Assembly: GCA_022575985.1 (NCBI GenBank) | Contig: JAKSXM010000246.1 | Coordinates: 12,852,001-12,916,000, forward strand | Direction: 5' to 3' | Length of the DNA: 64,000 nt | Origin: Anagrus nilaparvatae | Taxonomy: Eukaryota; Arthropoda; Insecta; Hymenoptera; Mymaridae | Part shown: positions 44,604-53,918 of the stretch, in pieces | Layout of the letters: each line of letters starts with the position of its first letter | Numbering within the stretch: the stretch's first letter is position 1 | The notes under the pieces: generated by a model | Told to the model about the DNA's origin: nothing | Database searches by the model: none | Seen by the model: the letters and a program-made list of their open reading frames with translations, nothing else | Translations under genes and position numbers: made by a program

Positions 44604-47600
44604 TGGGCACGTCCAGGGAAGCACGACCAGCTGAAAAATAAAAAAAAAAAAAAATATTTTTTTTTGGTCATTTTTTACCTGGGATTTGTGAAATCACTCA
44701 TACTTTACACTCCCTGATGCATTATTTTGAGATACGGCTGCTCCAAAGTTGAATTTTTCAATTTTTTTGATTTCAGCTGTCCAGTTCAACCTGAAATAAC
44801 TCAGAACCATTCAACTTTTTATATATACATATGATTGGGAAAAACTTTTATTTTTACCTGAACTACCTAAAAAAAAAAAAAATTTTCCATTTTGACTTAT
44901 TTCACTTTTTTTTCTCCTCGACGGTAGCTTTCAAACATCCAGAAAATTTGTTTCGCCATGATTTTTTTCCCTTTTTTTTTTCTTAAAATTTCCTCCAAAG
45001 TGTCCCATTTATGCCCTGAAAATCCTGGGATGTGATATGCCATGATCGGTCCACAATCTTAAAACTTGGTTCTTCCGTTTACCTAAAAATCCATAAAAAT
45101 GTTAAATATTAGAGTGTAAAATTATTAAAATACTAAATTTAACCTTACCAAATTGTTTCTTCTGTTAAATCTTCACTTTCAGGACCACATAAACATGTTG
45201 TAACATATAAATAAGATCTTCTAACATTTCTGATGCTAAAACACCCAAGATCAGCCTCGCATCAGCATCCAAAAATAGAAAAAAACTGAAAAAAAAATGA
45301 TTTTGGTTAAAAATAACTACAAAAATAATTATAAACTATTAAAAAAGACTGAAAAATACTTAAATTAACTTACCAAATATGTTTATAAGCAAATTAGAAC
45401 TTTAAAACTCCATACTGACAAAATCTGGAACCTGGAAAAAAAGTAAAAAAAAGAGAATAATTCTTAAATTTTTAAAAAAAGTTACATAAAAAAGTTTTAT
45501 ACTTATCTGATCTCTATTTTCCTGGTGCAACTTCATCTTCTTCATATAAATTAGTACCTAAAAAAAATAATTAACAAAAATTAACAAAAACATGTGTACC
45601 TTATACCAATTGTTTATAAAAGTGATGATAGCAGACCAAAAAAAATATTACAATAAAAGTGTCCTCATCATGAGAATAATGCATCATAGAAATAAAAATA
45701 TGAAACCAACAAATGATAAAGTAGTTTCTGATAGTTTCTTTTTGGTTTCTTTCAGCATGCCCATGATGAGGACACTTTTATTGTAATATTTTTTTTGGTC
45801 TGCTATCATCCTATATATATATAAATCTTTAATTATGTGTGTGTGTGTGTGTGTGTGTGTGTCCGAACGCGATAAACTAGAAAACGATAAAAGCTACAGA
45901 CATAGGGTTTACGGCAAAAGACGGCAAAAATTACGGGTCAAAACACAGGCTAGGTTTTAGTTCGATTGATAACGACGAAAAATTTTTATTTTGAAAAAAC
46001 TGAATTTCCAAGAAAAAAATTTTTATCAAATTTTCAAAAAAAATCAAAAAAACTGAAAACCGAGGAAAAATTTTTTTATCAAAAAGAATTTCATTCGATT
46101 CGGGCATATTTTTTACGTATCCACCTAAATTTTCAAGGTAATCGGTTGGATCTGTCAAAAGTTACAATCATTTTTCAAAAATTATAAAAGTTTAGGACTA
46201 ATATTATATATATTTCTAATTTTTATAAAAAACAGAAAAGTAAGGAAAAATTTTATTGTGGAAAAGAGTTTCATTCGATTCGGGCATATTTTTTACGAAT
46301 TCACCTAAATTGTCAAGTTAATCGATCGGTTCGATCTGTCAAAAGTTACAATCATTTTTCGAAAATTATAAAAGTTTAGGACTAATATTATATATATTTG
46401 TAATTCTTACCGGTTACTAATTTAGTAGCTCTATAGAGTAACTAAAAGAAACTTGTACAGCTATTATCAGGGAGAATCCTAGAATTGGTATAGTTGAGGG
46501 AAGCAACTGCCACTTGCGGATCAAAGGGAAGGGTAATCAAGCTTTGAATCGCTGATCACTAATTATCCGCCTGAGTTGCAACGTCCGTATTTTTTATGAT
46601 TTAGTAAATTTTAGATAATAATTCGGGTAAAAAAAGGTTGTTATAAAAAATATTGAGTAACGTAAAACAACATATCTGAAAGAATCATGTTGCAGGGGTC
46701 CAGGGGGGCGCAGCCCCCTTGATGGTTGCCGAGGTGAGCGAAGCGAGCCGGAGGCAGCTAGTCACTTTTATATAAACAATTGGTATAAGGTACACATGTT
46801 TTTGTTGATTATTGCTAATTATTTTTTTTAGGTACTAATTTATATGAAGAAGATGAAGTTGCACCAGGAAAATAGAGATCAGATAAGTATAAAACTTTTT
46901 TATGTAACTTTTTTTAAAAATTTAAGAATTATTCTCTTTTTTTTACTTTTTTTCCAGGTTCCAGATTTTGTCAGTATGGAGTTTTAAAGTTCTAATTTGC
47001 TTATAAACATATTAGGTAAGTTAATTTAAGTATTTTTCAGTCTTTTTTAATAGTTTATAATTATTTTTGTAGTTATTTTTAACCAAAATCATTTTTTTTC
47101 CAGTTTTTTTCTATTTTTGGATGCTGACGCGAGGCTGATCTTGGGTGTTTTAGCATCAGAAATGTTAGAAGATCTTATTTATATGTTACAACATGTTTAT
47201 GTGGTCCTGAAAGTGAAGATTTAACAGAAGAAACAATTTGGTAAGGTTAAATTTAGTATTTTAATAATTTTACACTCTAATATTTAACATTTTTATGGAT
47301 TTTTAGGTAAACGGAAGAACCAAGTTTTAAGATTGTGGACCGATCATGGCATATCACATCCCAGGATTTTCAGGGCATAAATGGGACACTTTGGAGGAAA
47401 TTTTAAGAAAAAAAAAAGGGAAAAAAATCATGGCGAAACAAATTTTCTGGATGTTTGAAAGCTACCGTCGAGGAGAAAAAAAAGTGAAATAAGTCAAAAT
47501 GGAAAATTTTTTTTTTTTTAGGTAGTTCAGGTAAAAATAAAAGTTTTTCCCAATCATATGTATATATAAAAAGTTGAATGGTTCTGAGTTATTTCAGGTT

Positions 47601-47784
47601 GAACTGGACAGCTGAAATCAAAAAAATTGAAAAATTCAACTTTGGAGCAGCCGTATCTCAAAATAATGCATCAGGGAGTGTAAAGTATGAGTGATTTCAC
47701 AAATCCCAGGTAAAAAATGACCCAAAAAAAATATTTTTTTTTTTTTTTATTTTTCAGCTGGTCGTGCTTCCCTGGACGTGCCCA
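44604..47784. mobile_element. Giant palindromic element (arms ~1.07 kb) with TATA target duplication
   Basis: The ends TGGGCACGTCCAGGG and CCCTGGACGTGCCCA are complementary and flanked by TATA (44600-44603, 47785-47788). The arms match nearly base for base inward to GTGTCCTCATCATG (about 45660) and CATGATGAGGACAC (about 45762), leaving a loop of under 100 bp. The right half is interrupted by the Helitron at 45809-46761; without it the element is 2228 bp. The insertion splits the LINE RNase H frame exactly between INLY and IYKIKE-type residues. No open frame encodes a transposase. It is therefore a foldback-like non-autonomous element. Confidence 0.9.
45809..46761 (+). mobile_element. Non-autonomous Helitron (953 bp)
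   Basis: The element starts TCCTATATATATATAAATC and ends GGAGGCAGCTAG, that is 5' TC and 3' CTAG, and sits between A (45808) and T (46762), as Helitrons do. A GC-rich, partly self-complementary stretch (GTGAGCGAAGCGAGCC) precedes the end. The opposite arm of the host palindrome (about 45610-45630, inverse) preserves the uninterrupted site GCTATCATCACTTTTAT, which proves the junctions to the base. A (GT)n run lies at about 45836-45862. There is no Rep/helicase frame. Confidence 0.92.
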
Positions 47785-48190
47785 TATACAAGTTGATTTT
47801 TACATCAAAGTTACGCGTATTTAAAGTTTCTAGCACGCTTAGTGAATCTGTGTAAATAACATACTTATGCCCGCAATTCTTTTTTGCAAATTTTAAAGCT
47901 TCTAATATGGCGAAGCATTCAGCAGTATATATTGATGCGTATTTCGGTAGGCTTTTTTTAAATTCAAAATTAAATTTCGGAATATATACCCCTGAACCCA
48001 CTGATTTCCCTCTCTCCGTTTTGCTACCATCAGTATAAATTTCTATACAATTACCGTTTAATGATTTTTTTTCAATGTTCTTTTTTATAACACTATCTTT
48101 TATATCCCTATTAATCGTGGATATTTTAGTATCGAAATTTTCCACGCTTATATGATATTCATATTTATATATATTTAATTTTTGATTCTT
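47785..48190 (-). pseudogene. LINE RNase H N-terminal half
   Basis: The minus-strand frame from 48145 reads IEIYTDGSKTERGKSVGSGV (first catalytic Asp), YTAECFAILEALKFA (catalytic Glu) and VIYTDSLSVLETLN (catalytic Asp). It then runs into the palindrome at 47784, where the last codons (MGTSREARPAEK) are transposon sequence. The domain is completed 3.2 kb away at 44599-44480. The enzyme would remove RNA from the RNA-DNA hybrid in an intact LINE. Confidence 0.85.
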
Positions 48191-48235
48191 TTTAATAAAA
48201 CTTCTTATACCATATACTTCTTCAATGCAACTCTT

Positions 48236-49810
48236 CTAAAATACCCCTTTTTTTTTTATTACTATACTTATAATTTTACTATAAAAATATTCATTAATAA
48301 TTTTAGCTGTTTTACTACTACTGTTTGTTATATTTTTTAATACATATTTACAGCACAACAATTTAGATCTTTCTTCAAATAATAAAATTTTTGATTCTGC
48401 AATACTAACATTATTTGGGGTGCTTCTTCTATATCCTAGAGCTAGTTTTATGCAATAGTTTTGAATTCTTTCCAGAACTTTTTTCTTTTTCTTAGTTTTA
48501 GGATAATAAATAAAGCTTGCATAGTCCATAATAGATCTAACAAAACTTTTATAAAATGAGAGAAGCGTATTTTGGTGGGATCCCCACCACGTTCCCCTTA
48601 AAAATTTAATAATGTTAGTTGCACGATTAGTTTTTTCTTGTACATATGCAATATGTTTTTCAAAACTTAGTTCATAGTCAAACATAACACCTAAAAATTT
48701 TGCTGAATGAGCAGATTTGATCTCAGTATTATCAATTAATAATGTTGTTTCTGCTGGTTTTATTTTATTTTTATTGAAATGCATAAATACTGTTTTATCT
48801 ACCGATAATTCTAACCCTAATTCGTTTAAATTATTATTTATTGTCGTTATGGCATTTTCGAGTAAATTAATATCATCACTATAGTTATCAGTTATAAGGT
48901 ATACTGCAATATCATCAGCATATTGCAATAATGAAACTCTTGCATTAATATTTTTTTCAATTTTATATGTATACAGTATATATAAAAGTGGACTAAAAAC
49001 CCCACCTTGTGGAACTACTGTATTTACTATTCTAGGTTTTTTAGGGTTATATTCAGTGTAAATAAATCTTTCATACGTTAGAAATTTAATAAGTTCTAAA
49101 ATCTTTTGAAAACAGCCAATATCTGCTAAAATTTTTAAAAGTATATCTGATTGTACATAATTAAAAGCACCTTTGACATCCAAAAAAGCACATAGCACAT
49201 CATCTTTTTTGTCAAAAGCTCTTTCAATTTCTAATGTGAGTGCTGCTAAATTGTCATTAGTGGATAAACCTTTTCTAAAACCTATCTGCGAGTCTGGTAT
49301 AATATTATTATTCTCGAACCACCATTTTAATCTATTAGTATTCATTAATTCAAAAAGTTTACAAACGCATGACGTTAGGGCAAGCGGTCTTAAACCACTG
49401 GCATTAGGTTTTTGTACAAAATGTATATCAAGTAATAATAGATGATATTTTATGGGAACATTTCTTAGCAACTCGTAATTAATTCCATCCATACCAGGTG
49501 AGGAGTTAGAACCCCTTGATTTAAGTGCAATATTAAACTCTGTATATGTGAAAGGGCTATCAAAAAATTCATTCTCTTCACATTTTGGTAACCAATTTGG
49601 CTTAGTTGGGACCCAGGCTGGGCATAATTTGTCTAAAGATTCAAGGGCCTTTTCCCTTTTTTCCCTTTTATTAGTAATATTATTAGAAGGTAATTTGACC
49701 CATTTATTTTTAAAAATTTTAGTTTTCTCCCAAGTATAACTTAAGTTTGCCTGTAAATTTACTGTTTCTGCAAATTTTCTATAAGATTCTCTTTTTTTAC
49801 TTTTAAACAT
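48236..49810 (-). CDS. LINE reverse transcriptase (524 codons, open but internally deleted)
   Basis: The open frame carries SSPGMDGINYELL, PLALTSCVCKLFELM, IGFRKGLSTNDNLAAL, motif A FLDVKGAFNYV (about 207-217), motif B VVPQGGVFSPLLYILY and the catalytic YADDIAVY (about 295-302). The thumb-region KFLGVMFDYELSFEKHI follows. About 25-30 residues that normally lie between the NVPIKYHLLLL part and the KPN...PLAL part (around 49440) are missing, removing the usual 'P-x-x-W-K' segment. Upstream of this frame, in another phase, WWDTDCDKIKRKRQAAFKKW marks the end of the lost endonuclease. Activity is doubtful despite the open frame. Confidence 0.85.
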   Translation of the reverse strand: MFKSKKRESYRKFAETVNLQANLSYTWEKTKIFKNKWVKLPSNNITNKREKREKALESLDKLCPAWVPTKPNWLPKCEENEFFDSPFTYTEFNIALKSRGSNSSPGMDGINYELLRNVPIKYHLLLLDIHFVQKPNASGLRPLALTSCVCKLFELMNTNRLKWWFENNNIIPDSQIGFRKGLSTNDNLAALTLEIERAFDKKDDVLCAFLDVKGAFNYVQSDILLKILADIGCFQKILELIKFLTYERFIYTEYNPKKPRIVNTVVPQGGVFSPLLYILYTYKIEKNINARVSLLQYADDIAVYLITDNYSDDINLLENAITTINNNLNELGLELSVDKTVFMHFNKNKIKPAETTLLIDNTEIKSAHSAKFLGVMFDYELSFEKHIAYVQEKTNRATNIIKFLRGTWWGSHQNTLLSFYKSFVRSIMDYASFIYYPKTKKKKKVLERIQNYCIKLALGYRRSTPNNVSIAESKILLFEERSKLLCCKYVLKNITNSSSKTAKIINEYFYSKIISIVIKKKGVF

Positions 49811-49914
49811 TTTTTTTTGCCATAGCCACTATTTTTTTATATTCAATTAAATCATCAAGTTCTTTTGAAAATTCCCATTTTTTAAAGGCAGCTTGTCTTT
49901 TTCTTTTGATTTTA

Positions 49915-50361
49915 TCACAGTCTGTGTCCCACCATGCTACCGGATACGATTATATACGATATATCAGTCTTTGGTACAATATTTCTTTTTTTTAAACAGT
50001 TAATTATTTCTTCATGAGGTATTACTGGAAAAACGTTAGAAAGTATTATCTTTTGGGTGTCTTCAACCAGAGGTCGAATATTTAATGTTACCCCTTTTAC
50101 GGTTAACTTATTGTTGCCAACTTTAGTTATCTCTTTTACTATACTCTTGCTATTTAGGTAGATGCATACTCTTGCCTGCGGAATCTTGGACACAAATATA
50201 ACATTTTTAGGGCCAACTTTTGACCCCATTACAACTATGTATTTATCAATGGTTATCCCATTAACCGCATCAACCAAAACAGCTTCATCGTTCTTGGGGT
50301 TAATACTTTGTTCAACAACTTTAGAATACGCTCTTTTACTAAAATTTCCACTATTTTCCAT
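49915..50361 (-). pseudogene. LINE ORF1 (gag-like), N-terminal part
   Basis: This 148-codon frame starts 147 bp inside the LINE 5' end. It contains VPQARV-like VSKIPQARVCIYL and ILSNVFPVIPHEEIINCL, typical of the RNA-binding ORF1 of I/Jockey-type LINEs. The zinc-knuckle end of ORF1 and nearly all of the endonuclease are missing. The frame runs directly into the sequence encoding the last residues of the endonuclease region, at about 49930, so a deletion of over 1 kb joined them. Confidence 0.72.
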
Positions 50362-50520
50362 CTTTTCTCCCTCTATATACTAAATTTTTATTATATCATA
50401 TTATATTGTAACCTACATATAATATCATATAATATAATGTATTATAAACAAGCTTTTACGAGAGCTTAAACATGCGTCCTACACTTAAGACGGTCGCGAC
50501 GGAACTGACTATAGGCAATT

Positions 50521-51760
50521 CTGAAACTATGTTCTTGGAATTTATTATAAATCCTAAATACTGACAGCAATTTTTAAGCTCTAGTGAACTTTTCTTTAAA
50601 TTAATTATCCAAACTAAATCAAAAAGTAACCTTACAGTTCTGCCTATATTTCTAAGACTTTATGATCCTTACCAAAACAAATGATATTATCTAAACAGAA
50701 TGCAAAAGTAAACCATTCTGATCTAAGTTTATTAGCCACACCGTTTTCATTATACTTCAGGAAAAAATAAGGAGATATAACTAAGGTAACCCCAAAAGGT
50801 AGAGCTACAAATTTACACAAAATTAAATAAAAGTCTAAAATACTTATAAAGAAATTGTCAAATTGGCGTTCTTTATATATATTTTTGCTCTAAAACAATC
50901 TTTAAAATTCAACTTTATCGCCGTTCTAATGTCACCCGTTTTGAAATGAGAAGGGTTCACAAATTTATTTGAATTTTTTAGGTTAATAGCACCAATATTT
51001 AACATTTCTTCAATAGATTTTACCAGTTAATCAAATCCTAATCCCTTCTTAATTATAAAAGATGATAATGAACTATATTTAATTAGCATTCTGTCTAATC
51101 TATAATTTTATAACCCTTAATTATTGATAAGATAAACTTATTACTTAAGATTTCACTCCAGTTTGAAACAAAGAAATTTAATTGACTAGCATATACCTTG
51201 TTTACTTCCTCTTCTTTCTTGATCTCTTCTAATGCCTATTTCTTTGACTAAAGGTGCTGTTTTGTTATTGTTTCTTCATCGGAGACTGAATTCACGTCAA
51301 CTGGCTACATTTCAATTGCTGCTTTCAAGTTATGTAGCAACTTGAAATCAAACAAAATTTATCAGGAATTGTATTTTCTACATGTGGCTTTTTTGAATTT
51401 TCTAACATTTGTATGATAAAATTTCTCCCCTCCTTGACAATGTATCCATTCCATCATCAATTTTCCAGTATCCCAAATAATTTTTAACAATTTATTTGTA
51501 TCGACCTCGTCTTTGATATCATGTACCAGCAATGATAACGTATAACCAAGAAAGACCAATTCTGAACCTTAACATTCCTGAATATTGACCATGTGTCAAT
51601 CTCTTTTTTTAATCTCTGTCAAGTGCAATTTAAATTCAGCTTTTAATACAGAAGGTTAAAGAAAACAGGTTGCAGTCATCCGAGCATCCTCTTTTAATAA
51701 ATCGCAGAGTCCCTCTGCATTTACACTCATTAAGCAGAGGTCAGGCTTGTAAATAAAATA
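50521..51760 (-). pseudogene. DIRS-like retroelement, gag-like part and first half of reverse transcriptase
   Basis: Minus-strand translation across frames gives DLLKEDARMTA and a 65-codon frame VHDIKDEVDTNKLLKIIWDT (gag-like, weak). Then come FKTGDIRTAIKLNFKDCFRA, KNANLTI, LPFGVTLVISPYFF, FAFCLDNIICFGKD (catalytic YLDD-type box changed to CLDN) and CCQYLGFIINSKN. The order equals that of DIRS-type reverse transcriptases. It stops at the LINE target site, and the next residues reappear at 43857. Confidence 0.68.
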
Positions 51761-52214
51761 TAACTTATCTCTGTATTTTTATTTCAATGAATATGTATCT
51801 CTCTATATTATAAAATTCTAAACACTGCCGCCGACATGAGTCATTTGGGCACCCCTTAATTGGGCACCAAATCTGTATTAAAATAAATTTTAATTCGAGT
51901 ATTTCGTCATACTATTAAAATTTCGCTGTCCAGGAGAAAATAAAAATGAATGTCGAGGAATGAAAAAGGTTCTGGCCCGAGGCACGTAGTACAGACTAGA
52001 TAGACTTTTTTTTAACACTTTTTTTAGCTTCCTGAAGTCTAAAAACGTGCTTAAATACCAAAAAATCAGAAATAAAATTTTCCTCTAGGCGGAATCAAAA
52101 ATATGACTATTGTATTCATACAATAATATTACAGTATATCATAATTTATAAAAAATACAATTGTTAAAAATAACTATATAAATAATATTTATTTAGATTA
52201 TAACTATAATTATT

Positions 52215-52529
52215 TTAATTCTTACAATATGCACAAAACTCTTCTACTGTGCAAGCACCACCGTTACAACACTTTTCAGCAAGTTCCATAGAAATTAATC
52301 TCATTTTTGATGGTTTGAATATGAAAATTGTCTTGTATGGAACATCATCAGGACGATAAAGTTCCCCATCACAAATTTTGTATATTTTGAGTGCCAAATC
52401 TTCACTGCAATCCAATTTTTTCATTTTATCTGGATTAACGCACATTGGTGATAGTGCATCAGTTATTGTTAAAAATACAATTAATCCAATTAATAAAATT
52501 TGAAAAATATTTGAATGTTTTTGAATCAT
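52215..52529 (-). CDS. Insulin/relaxin-like peptide precursor 2
   Basis: This 104-residue precursor has a signal peptide at about 1-25 (LIGLIVFLTITDA). The B-chain-like segment is CSEDLALKIYKIC (C-X11-C, but the Gly after the first Cys is replaced by Ser and one residue before it is lost relative to copy 3). The A-chain-like segment is EKCCNGGACTVEEFCAYC with the same CC-X4-C-X8-C spacing and extra Cys. An extra cysteine (PMC) precedes the B chain. The linker of about 35 residues has no dibasic site. A polyadenylation signal (AATAAA on the minus strand) lies about 25 bp past the stop. It pairs with copy 3 in the segmental duplication; the linker differs most between them, while cysteines are all conserved. 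That is consistent with a functional secreted peptide. Confidence 0.86.
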   Translation of the reverse strand: MIQKHSNIFQILLIGLIVFLTITDALSPMCVNPDKMKKLDCSEDLALKIYKICDGELYRPDDVPYKTIFIFKPSKMRLISMELAEKCCNGGACTVEEFCAYCKN

Positions 52530-53009
52530 TTTTTTTACAGTTATTTTCTATACCTATATAATTTACCTGTAAAATGAAAAAATTATATGAAAAACATGAT
52601 TAAAAATGTAAAATTTTGAAATTTATTTTATGGAAATTTTTAATATTATGGAAATTAAAAAATAAGTTCACTCCTAAAAATTTCTATGTTACAAATACTC
52701 GCGAAATCAAAATATAGTATATTTACTATTTTATCTGATTTTACAATTAATTAACTAGATTTGTCATGTAAAATCACATGTGACAATTATTATTATAATT
52801 TATTAAGTTATACAAGATAAATTAACCCCGGTTTGAACATTTTTTCCTAATTTAATTTTTCCTAATTTTGATTTTTTACATAATTTCAATTTTCAAGCTA
52901 GATAAAACAATATTAGATACGAGTATTTTTTATTTTTTGATTCGCTGATCTACAAACTCTCTAAACTACCTATAGTTAGTTATAAAAGCGCCAAGCGACC
53001 GCAGTTGAA

Positions 53010-53356
53010 CCCAGTGGGCCACAGTTACTATCTTCACAATGTAATAATGTGATGTTATCAATTTTTTAATTTATATTATTTTTTAACAAAAAAATACGTG
53101 TCTATGCTAAAAAAATCATGCTAAAATTTAAAAAAAATCATCAAACTTTTTATCCATACAAACATTCTATTAAAAAAAAAAAACCCAGTGGGCCACAGTT
53201 ACTATCTTCACAATGTAATAATGTGATGTTATCAATTTTTTAATTTATATTATTTTTAACAAAAAAATACGTGTCTATGCTAAAAAAATCATGCTAAAAT
53301 TTAAAAAAAATCATCAAACTTTTTATCCATACAAACATTCTATTAAAAAAAAAAAA
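53010..53356. repeat. Direct tandem duplication, two 174-bp units
   Basis: CCCAGTGGGCCACAGTTAC begins both units (53010 and 53184), and both end with TATTAAAAAAAAAAAA. The two units are almost identical, so the duplication is recent. Copy B of the segmental duplication has only one unit (around 61055-61220). Confidence 0.9.
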
Positions 53357-53918
53357 TACTGATTTAACCCCTAACGCCTAATCGAACACTCTTGGAGAGG
53401 TAAACTTTTCTGAATTAACTGCATATTAGGGGTTGATATCGTATTTCCTAAGGTTTGCAGGTAATTATTGTCTTTAAGAATGAAAAAAACGACCCAAATT
53501 ACCTACTAGATGACATTTTGAGAAAAAAAAAAATTAATTTTTGTATATTGAAATTCATTTGTCGAAGAATGGTCTATTAAGCACTAATGGGTTAATATAA
53601 ATTATTTTGATAGATCAATCCTCAACCAACTGAAAACTCCAGAGTTGCAGCATAAGTTGCAATTTTTTCGAAAAAAATAGAAAAACTCTTTGTGACTCTA
53701 TGAAATTCTACTGCAACTCCATTGCAACTCAATGCAACATATGTTGCAAATCCATGCGGAATTTTAAGTCAGTTGTTGGTTGTGATAGATGCAATTAAAC
53801 ATTGCATTAAAAAAGTCTTATTATATTTAGCTGATACAAATTAATTACATAAGTATTTAAATAATTATTTATGTAATTTATTTTTTAACAATTGGAATGA
53901 ACTTTAAAAATTAAATTA

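Larger units (their letters stand above)
43870..50508 (-). mobile_element. I-like LINE inserted into the DIRS remnant with a 12-bp target duplication
   Basis: CTATAGGCAATT flanks both ends (43858-43869 and 50509-50520), so this is one insertion event. On the minus strand the element starts TCAGTTCCGTCGCGACC (5' UTR), then ORF1 (50361-49915), reverse transcriptase (49810-48236), RNase H (from 48145, split) and a CCHC-like C terminus (to 44014). It ends in an AATAATAAAAAA tail near 43870-43880. RNase H after the reverse transcriptase and a TAA-type tail fit the I superfamily. The 5' end appears complete, but most of the endonuclease is deleted. RNase H is split by the palindrome at 44604-47784. 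Without that insertion the element is about 3.5 kb. Confidence 0.85.
39563..51760 (-). mobile_element. DIRS-like (tyrosine-recombinase type) retroelement remnant, split by later insertions
   Basis: Three minus-strand fragments join in order. At about 51760-50521: a gag-like part (51362-51559) and the start of reverse transcriptase (FKTGDIRTAIKL near 50940, LPFGVTLVISPYFF near 50790, CLDNIICFGKD near 50690, YLGFIINSKN near 50555). At 43857-42946: LPIEKKQRLNILLRDFKN, EFAYLVGSLVAAYPAVQNGW, RNase H-like VVEIFCDASISDWGSVCNG, SADNTVDELFRV, AAEVDLFAPRNNFKC and VVPNWPSQAWFPFFIK. At 39701-39563: a probable C-terminal tail (YWNPYILVFKKTN). The motif order is that of DIRS/PAT-type polyproteins as I recall them. 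Many stops and frameshifts show it is long dead. The tyrosine recombinase itself was not found. Confidence 0.7.

Noticed and set aside
44407..44717. Plus-strand open frames at the LINE/palindrome junction
   Set aside because: They are antisense shadows of the LINE RNase H and the palindrome end.
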